From Lentisphaeria bacterium (GTDB lineage Bacteria > Verrucomicrobiota > Lentisphaeria > Oligosphaerales > PUNB01): a stretch of DNA of 6,681 nt. Location of the stretch: the NCBI GenBank assembly GCA_007133055.1, contig SLNM01000183.1:1-6681 (forward strand), given 5' to 3'. Under the pieces are notes generated by a model. The model was given only the letters and a program-made list of their open reading frames with translations. It had not been told where the DNA came from and did not search any database. This document shows positions 1-4,612 of the stretch, one piece after another. Position 1 is the first letter of the stretch. Every line of letters begins with the position of its first letter. Position numbers and translations under genes: made by a program.

Positions 1-73
1 ACCTGAAACCTGAAACCTGAAACCTGAAACCCGAAACCCGAAACCCGAAACCTGAAACCCGAAACCTGAAACC
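1..73. repeat. Heptanucleotide tandem repeat, unit CCYGAAA, about 10 copies
   Basis: Ten complete 7-bp units run from position 2 to 71, followed by a partial CC. The third base alternates between T and C in the order T T T T C C C T C T, and all other positions are invariant. The array touches the left edge and probably continues outside. It lies beyond the stop codon of the repair gene, in non-coding DNA. Intergenic heptamer arrays are known in bacteria, for example the STRR elements of heterocystous cyanobacteria. I infer no function here; replication slippage is the simplest origin. The 66 bases between it and the gene hold nothing I recognise, and I see no hairpin plus T-run there that would terminate the repair gene. 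Confidence 0.95.
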
Positions 74-139
74 AAGCTGTTACCCACAAAATCTAAGAAA
101 AAACTATCAGCAATCCATTCGTTTTGAGAAAGAGTCCAT

Positions 140-1192
140 TTAATTCATAATTGCCTGTTCCCGCTCCAGATCCTGCCACCCGCAATACTGGCGCAGTCCG
201 CATTGCGGGCATTTGGGATGGCTGGGGCGGCATAGCCGCTGGCCGTGCTGGACTAGTTGAGAGTTGGTTTCGATCCAGTATTTTTGCGGTAGCACACGGC
301 GCAGTTCTGTTTCCGTCTGATCCGGGACTGCGGTGCGAACCAGACCCCAGCGGTTGGCAATGCGGTGAACGTGGGTGTCAACGCAGATGGCCGGCAGGCG
401 ATAGGCGAATGATCGAACCAGGCTGGCGGTTTTCAGACCGACCCCCGGCAGCCGAAGCAAGTCCTCGATTTCAGCCGGCACCTCACCATTGTGCCGCTCG
501 ATTATCTGAGAGGCAATCGCCTTCAAGGTCAGGGATTTTTGATTGTACATGCCGACCGGATAGATCAGCCCGGCCATGTCCTCGGGGCGGGCCGCCGCTA
601 TGGCTTGCGCATCGGGATATGCGGCAAACAGGCGGGCCATGGCTTTCTCCGTTACCGGATCCTGGGTGCGCAGCGACAGTATGCAGCCGGTCAGGATTTG
701 AAATGGACTGCGATGCCACATTGGCTGCGGTGGATAGTGCCGACGCAGATATTGGTAAATATTCGGTAGATATCGCACCACTTCTTCCATGCGAATCGAA
801 ACCAGGGGGCGCTTTGGGAAAAAATACAGGTGCGTGGGACAGCGGCAGTCGCCGGCGCCGAAACCGATGATCGGTTTTGCCTCCGGCCAGGATGAAACCT
901 GCCGGGCGAGCATGCACTCGTCCTCGCGTTGAAGGCTGACACGGATTTGCACATCGATTACACGGGCATGGTCGAGCAACCGATCAATATGCCAGTGTTT
1001 GCCTCGGTTGGCACGCAGATGGCGGGGCACACGTGCCTGCAAACCGCCCTGGGCGCTGCCGCAGTACACATAGTAACCGTTTGCCAGCCGTGAACGTCTG
1101 GTGCCGTACTCCAGAGCAACGGCACGGGGTAGCCGCAGCAGTAGCAGGTAGCAGCCCGGGATGCGATTTGAGCTGGTTCTTTTGGCCGTCAT
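140..1192 (-). CDS. GIY-YIG (COG1833/DUF123) - endonuclease III fusion protein
   Basis: A two-domain base-excision repair protein of 350 aa. Residues about 11-130 match the COG1833/DUF123 GIY-YIG-like (Uri superfamily) domain: a GCY start, the second motif YYVYCGS (40-46), RHLR, KHWHID (65-70), an acidic EDE segment (90-92), and the closing GDCRCPTH pattern (114-121). Residues about 145-350 are a full endonuclease III. They include SLRTQD (173-178), the helix-hairpin-helix LPGVGLKTA (248-256) with catalytic Lys254, VDTHVHR with catalytic Asp272, and a C-X6-C-X2-C-X5-C iron-sulphur motif (Cys321, 328, 331, 337). By family, the C-terminal part is a DNA glycosylase/AP lyase for oxidised pyrimidines. 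The role of the N-terminal part is unknown. The start is uncertain: a GTG at 1204 is in frame, four codons upstream. I prefer the ATG at 1192 because a candidate -10 box overlaps that GTG. Neither start has a clear Shine-Dalgarno sequence. The gene is divergent from its right-hand neighbours. Confidence 0.93.
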   Translation of the reverse strand: MTAKRTSSNRIPGCYLLLLRLPRAVALEYGTRRSRLANGYYVYCGSAQGGLQARVPRHLRANRGKHWHIDRLLDHARVIDVQIRVSLQREDECMLARQVSSWPEAKPIIGFGAGDCRCPTHLYFFPKRPLVSIRMEEVVRYLPNIYQYLRRHYPPQPMWHRSPFQILTGCILSLRTQDPVTEKAMARLFAAYPDAQAIAAARPEDMAGLIYPVGMYNQKSLTLKAIASQIIERHNGEVPAEIEDLLRLPGVGLKTASLVRSFAYRLPAICVDTHVHRIANRWGLVRTAVPDQTETELRRVLPQKYWIETNSQLVQHGQRLCRPSHPKCPQCGLRQYCGWQDLEREQAIMN

Positions 1193-1202
1193 CGGAACAG
1201 AC

Positions 1203-1230
1203 ACTATATTGTTGTTTTGGCGGGAGGCAA
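1203..1230 (-). promoter_or_regulatory. Candidate sigma70-like promoter for the repair gene
   Basis: Read on the minus strand, TTGCCT (1230-1225) lies 16 bp before TATAGT (1208-1203). These are 4/6 and 5/6 matches to the sigma70 consensus. Transcription would start near 1196, giving a leader of only a few bases before the ATG at 1192, which fits the missing Shine-Dalgarno sequence. It is a consensus match only. Confidence 0.35.
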
Positions 1231-1244
1231 CTGACGGCCTGGAA

Positions 1245-1266
1245 GTGGTTAAATTCGACCAACCAC
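1245..1266. repeat. Short inverted repeat in the divergent intergenic region
   Basis: GTGGTT (1245-1250) and AACCAC (1261-1266) form perfect 6-bp arms around a 10-nt spacer. The element sits between the two divergent genes, upstream of the metal exporter. It could be an operator half-site pair or chance. No T-run follows, so it is not an intrinsic terminator. Confidence 0.3.
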
Positions 1267-1308
1267 GGGCAAATTGCGGCTAAGCCGGAACAACTTACTG
1301 CATGGCAG

Positions 1309-1326
1309 GTTTTTATATATAAAAAC
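1309..1326. promoter_or_regulatory. Perfect 18-bp AT-rich palindrome, possible operator or promoter core
   Basis: GTTTTTATATATAAAAAC is exactly self-complementary over 18 bp and lies about 90 bp upstream of the exporter start. It contains TATAAA (1318-1323), a possible -10 box on either strand. The hexamer TTACTG (1295-1300), 17 bp upstream, is only a poor -35. The symmetry suits a dimeric regulator, for example a metal sensor for the adjacent exporter, but the low complexity of the sequence raises the chance of coincidence. Confidence 0.35.
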
Positions 1327-1399
1327 AAGGTGTTTTAGAGGCTTAGAAGGCGGTTTTTCGTCTGAAATCGGCACTTTAACGGCAATATATCCAAACACC

Positions 1400-1404
1400 G
1401 GGAG
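1400..1404 (+). promoter_or_regulatory. Possible Shine-Dalgarno for the metal exporter (bears on start choice)
   Basis: GGGAG lies 7 nt before an in-frame TTG at 1412 and 13 nt before the ATG at 1418. The spacing favours the TTG, whereas codon preference favours the ATG. Further in-frame ATGs at 1427 and 1430 have a weaker GGGA just upstream. The start is therefore uncertain by a few residues, with no effect on the domains. Confidence 0.4.
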
Positions 1405-1417
1405 TCCATATTTGGCG

Positions 1418-2308
1418 ATGGGAAACATGATGTCCAATCAGCATCTGCGAGTGGGGTTGGCCGGATTGCTGGTTAATCTGGCTTTGAGCGCTCTGAAGAT
1501 CATGGCCGGGTTGTTCGGCGGCAGTCGCGCGGTATTGTCGGACGGAGTGCATAGCCTTTCCGACGTGACCACCGACATAGGTGTCATTTTCAGTGCTCGT
1601 TACTGCACCGAGCCGGCGGACCGGCAGCATCCCTACGGGCACGGTCGCGTGGACATCCTGATATCCCTGGGCATTTCGCTGTTCATGGCTGCGGCAGGTC
1701 TCGGGTTGTTGATTTCGGCCGCCGGCCATTTACTTCGGAGCACGGAGACACAGCCGGGTCTGATCGCACTGTGGGCGGCGATAGTTTCTCTGGTGGGCAA
1801 GGAAGTTCTGTTTCGCTGGACCCACAGACGCGCGCTCCTGCTCAAATCCCCATCTTTGCAGACCAATGCCTGGCACCATCGGTCTGATGCTTTCAGCTCG
1901 ATCCCGGTCATTGTAGCCGTGGTCGGCGCCCGTTATCTGCCGGGCTGGCATTTTCTGGACAGTGTAGGCGGCTTGATTGTATCCTTGCTGATTCTTAAGC
2001 TGGCTTGGAAACTTGGCTTCAAGGCGCTGCGCCAACTAAGCGATACCGCCGCACCGGCGGATACGGTTCGGGCTATCAAGCAACTGGCCGACAATGTCCA
2101 GGGAGTCAAGGAAGTGCATCAAATCCGCACTCGATTCCTCGGCAGGGGCTGGGGTGTTGACTTGCATGTTCTGGTCGACTCGAAAATATCCGTGCGGTCC
2201 GGACATCAAATTGCCGATCAGGTCAAGGAAGCACTGCTGGGGCAGAGGCCTGATGTTGTCGATATCGTAGTGCATATTGAACCGGATGGAGATCATCGAC
2301 CCGAGTAA
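1418..2308 (+). CDS. Cation diffusion facilitator (YiiP/FieF-like) metal efflux transporter
   Basis: An inner-membrane proton-coupled exporter of divalent metal, 296 aa from the chosen ATG (E. coli FieF/YiiP is about 300 aa). Several hydrophobic segments in residues about 12-200 fit the family's six-helix membrane domain, and about 205-296 form the cytoplasmic metal-binding domain. The transport-site residues are His45, Asp49, His153 and Asp157, at the same positions as YiiP's D45/D49/H153/D157 except that the first Asp is His. Asp68, His71 and His75 match YiiP site B. His234, His250, His263 and His286 line up with the cytoplasmic binuclear site, where YiiP's Asp285 appears to be Glu288. HD-HD transport sites in this family are associated with zinc preference over cadmium, so zinc is the likeliest substrate; this is inference. 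The frame stays open upstream to a TTG at 1274, but that extension looks like translated intergenic DNA. The next gene begins 17 nt downstream. Confidence 0.93.
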   Translation: MGNMMSNQHLRVGLAGLLVNLALSALKIMAGLFGGSRAVLSDGVHSLSDVTTDIGVIFSARYCTEPADRQHPYGHGRVDILISLGISLFMAAAGLGLLISAAGHLLRSTETQPGLIALWAAIVSLVGKEVLFRWTHRRALLLKSPSLQTNAWHHRSDAFSSIPVIVAVVGARYLPGWHFLDSVGGLIVSLLILKLAWKLGFKALRQLSDTAAPADTVRAIKQLADNVQGVKEVHQIRTRFLGRGWGVDLHVLVDSKISVRSGHQIADQVKEALLGQRPDVVDIVVHIEPDGDHRPE

Positions 2309-2325
2309 GGACTTCTTTTCGACCT

Positions 2326-4443
2326 ATGAACAACAAACCGAATGTGGACACTGGACAATCTGGCTGCTGCCGGGCCGGTTCCTTGACTGTCTTTGGAGCT
2401 GAGGCACCCTGCGACCTGACTGCGGGCACCGAGTGGCAATGGCGGGTGGAGCCTGTCCAGTCTGCTCCGGGAGCTTGGTGTTCCTCGCTGGGACAGGCTT
2501 TGGAGTCAATATCCATGCCCACCAGGAAGTTCGATCTCTGGCCCGAACAGTGGACTGTTTTCGCCTTTCACCACCAGCGGCGTACGCTGCGGGCGGCAGG
2601 AGTGGACCAGGCACTGGCTCCACCCCCTTCAAAGGTACTGGCAACGGTTCCTCGCCGCCTGCTGATCGAGGGCACAGAGATGCCGCGCCATCTGTTGCGA
2701 CCGAATGACGCCGGCATCATTGATCTGGCCCGGCAGGTAGGACCGGCATTCGATGGACGCACGGCATTCATGTTCGCTAAGTTTCAGGTGCCGAGAACCG
2801 CCGATATTGTCGTTTATGCCAATGGAGACTATCGCATGCGCTGGTGGTGCGACGGCCGTCCGTTGTGTCCAATGCTGATCAGTTGCAGCGGCAGCGAAGT
2901 TGCCTTGGCCGCCCATCAATTCACCATGTCTCTGGCACCGGGAACGCATGTGATGGCGGTGCAGGTGATCAGCGGCAGCGGTGGCTGGGCGGTGGCCAGC
3001 GAGGCGAGTGAAGTTTTTCGCTCGCCAACGCCCCCGTCCTTTGGCCTGGCCGCCCGACGTTGTTTCGAAGTGTCCAACCCCGATCAATTTATCGGTCTGG
3101 AATTCGTAAACGCAGATCAAACCGGTATTCGGCTTAATCGCCAATGCCTTCCCCGCCCCTTGGCGGACATGCGCTATCAGCGAATCCCCGGTCTTCCGAC
3201 CAGTTTGCTGGTGGCCGGGGAAAATTGTTTGCGCAAACATTGGACGGCTGCCCAGACTGAGCGTTTGCATACTCTTTTGCCTCTGGCCGTGTTTCGGAGC
3301 GTCGGCAGTCTTGAGAGGCCGATTGCGCATGGAACTCTTTATGGGCTGACCTTTGCCGCCAGTGGCCTGCAAACCGGTCCGATACTTAATTGGGCCAGCG
3401 TCGACAGTGCTACTCTAACCTGTCGTACCCGCGCCTCGGTGTCTGTTGCACTGGAAGTGGCGGGGCGGCGGCTGATTTCACCTCCGGCGCTGATCCATAG
3501 ATTTCAGGTCGATGAGCTTGCGGACACTCGCATCCATCCCTACACATTGCAGGCGCTCCCTGCCGCTCCGGATCATTCAAATGGCTGCCAATCCGTAAGT
3601 ACCTTGCCACTGGCCCGCGGCAACTTGCGAACACTGTCCCCGGACGGCGAGATTAAAGTGGCGGTACTGGGCGATGTCTATCCTTTCGACGATACGTGGT
3701 CGAAGGTTGCCGAGGCGGTTCGGAAGACCGGTCCAGACCTGGTGTTTTTTACTGGAGACATGGTCTTGGATGGCCGTGAGGACCTGCAGTGGGACCGTGA
3801 TTTTTTCAATCCCGGCAGGCAGCTTCTGGGAACTGTCCCTTTTTATCCGGTGATTGGCAACCATGAGAACAATTGTTCGCTGTTTGAAAAAATTTTCCTC
3901 TTCCCCAACGGCAATCACCGCGGTTGGAGTCAGGGGCATGGTCCGGCCTTGTTCATTGGTATTGACGGCAGTCTCGACTGGTCTCCCGGCGGTGCGCAGC
4001 ATAGCTGGCTGGAGGCATGTCTGAGGGGTGCAGGGGCTGCATTTGTTTTTTTGTTTACTCACTATCCGCCATTTTCTTCGGGTGGTCACGGGCGGCTTCA
4101 ATCCAACGGTAAGGCCGCGGAAGGAAACGTGCGCCAGGCGAGAGAGCATCTGCTGCCCTTGTTGGCTCGCTATCGCGCAACCGCAGTTTTTTGCGGACAC
4201 GAACATTCCTACGAACGCTCCGAACCACCGAACGGTCCCACCGTCATCGTTTCCGCCGGAGCCGGCTCGAGGCTCTACGGGAAAAATAAAAATGCAACCC
4301 GCCAGAATCCTTTTTCCCGGGTTTTTCACAGTGAGCACCATTATTGTCTGCTGGAAATCAGCCGGGGACGCACTCAATGCACCGCCTACAGCCTGCGCCG
4401 AAAAGTTCTCGACCGCCGTGTCTGGACGGCAAGACCAAGATAG
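2326..4443 (+). CDS. Metallophosphoesterase, purple-acid-phosphatase-like, with N-terminal beta-sandwich
   Basis: A large (705 aa) calcineurin-fold metallophosphoesterase. The C-terminal catalytic domain (about 443-690) shows motif I LGDVY (Asp450), TGD (Asp478), GNHE (Asn512, His513), FTHYPP (His579) and GHEHSYER (His625, His627). The last block is typical of purple-acid-phosphatase relatives. The usual His or Gly of motif I is Tyr452, and the tyrosine that colours true purple enzymes is absent after Asp478 (GDMVL), so it is probably not purple. Residues about 346-411 resemble the fibronectin-III-like domain that precedes such catalytic domains. Residues about 100-225 look like a jelly-roll beta-sandwich (GIIDLAR, a NGDYR...DGRP turn, APGTH, GSGGW) like those at the N-terminus of glycosidase-type proteins. 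Residues 236-345 are unassigned. The substrate is unknown; a phosphomonoester or phosphodiester is likely. No signal peptide is visible, which is unusual for this group. AAGGA overlaps the upstream stop codon but sits 14 nt from the ATG. An internal ATG at 2515 (residue 64) has GGAG at 9 nt and is an alternative start. Probably cotranscribed with the exporter. Confidence 0.88.
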   Translation: MNNKPNVDTGQSGCCRAGSLTVFGAEAPCDLTAGTEWQWRVEPVQSAPGAWCSSLGQALESISMPTRKFDLWPEQWTVFAFHHQRRTLRAAGVDQALAPPPSKVLATVPRRLLIEGTEMPRHLLRPNDAGIIDLARQVGPAFDGRTAFMFAKFQVPRTADIVVYANGDYRMRWWCDGRPLCPMLISCSGSEVALAAHQFTMSLAPGTHVMAVQVISGSGGWAVASEASEVFRSPTPPSFGLAARRCFEVSNPDQFIGLEFVNADQTGIRLNRQCLPRPLADMRYQRIPGLPTSLLVAGENCLRKHWTAAQTERLHTLLPLAVFRSVGSLERPIAHGTLYGLTFAASGLQTGPILNWASVDSATLTCRTRASVSVALEVAGRRLISPPALIHRFQVDELADTRIHPYTLQALPAAPDHSNGCQSVSTLPLARGNLRTLSPDGEIKVAVLGDVYPFDDTWSKVAEAVRKTGPDLVFFTGDMVLDGREDLQWDRDFFNPGRQLLGTVPFYPVIGNHENNCSLFEKIFLFPNGNHRGWSQGHGPALFIGIDGSLDWSPGGAQHSWLEACLRGAGAAFVFLFTHYPPFSSGGHGRLQSNGKAAEGNVRQAREHLLPLLARYRATAVFCGHEHSYERSEPPNGPTVIVSAGAGSRLYGKNKNATRQNPFSRVFHSEHHYCLLEISRGRTQCTAYSLRRKVLDRRVWTARPR

Positions 4444-4599
4444 GCTTTTTATGGTGCCCCTCTCCAATGCCTGCCGACAGGCCATCCTTGGCTGCTTTGA
4501 GTGTCCAATGAATAATATCGACTTTGCAGCCGTCGTAGTAAGCAGAGGAAAATTTGATGGAGGCAGGGCTTATGTCCATTTATGAAAACACCGGAAATC

Positions 4600-4603
4600 G
4601 AGG
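4600..4603 (+). promoter_or_regulatory. Shine-Dalgarno supporting the ATG at 4613
   Basis: GAGG lies 9 nt before the ATG at 4613. It favours this start over the in-frame TTG at 4604, which directly abuts the motif and could not use it. The preceding gap (4444-4599) contains no terminator, RNA gene or strong promoter that I can recognise. Confidence 0.5.
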
Positions 4604-4612
4604 TTGATTACG

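Noticed and set aside
1..73. Telomere-like repeat: the minus-strand unit TTTCAGG/TTTCGGG resembles eukaryotic telomere variants.
   Set aside because: It adjoins compact bacterial genes, is short, mixes two unit types, and nothing else suggests a eukaryotic chromosome end.
1..73. CRISPR array.
   Set aside because: The 7-bp units are contiguous, with no spacers and no cas genes in the window.
151..870. Long plus-strand open frame opposite the repair gene.
   Set aside because: It is the antisense shadow of a gene with fully recognisable motifs, and its translation matches nothing I know.
1205..1417. Metal-sensing riboswitch (NiCo/czcD or yybP-ykoY type) upstream of the exporter.
   Set aside because: I could not find the conserved purine-rich junction motifs or a multi-helix fold.
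4469..4482. GCCTG-CCGA-CAGGC hairpin after the phosphoesterase as a terminator.
   Set aside because: It has only 5 bp of stem and no T-run follows.
3577..4485. 302-codon minus-strand open frame opposite the phosphoesterase.
   Set aside because: It lies antisense to the region encoding all the catalytic motifs. Its product has no recognisable domain and no plausible ribosome binding site was seen.
4028..4585. Plus-strand open frame overlapping the end of the phosphoesterase and the following gap, including a 26-codon ATG frame at 4508.
   Set aside because: Most of it is an out-of-frame shadow. The part in the gap is short, low in information, and has no good Shine-Dalgarno sequence.
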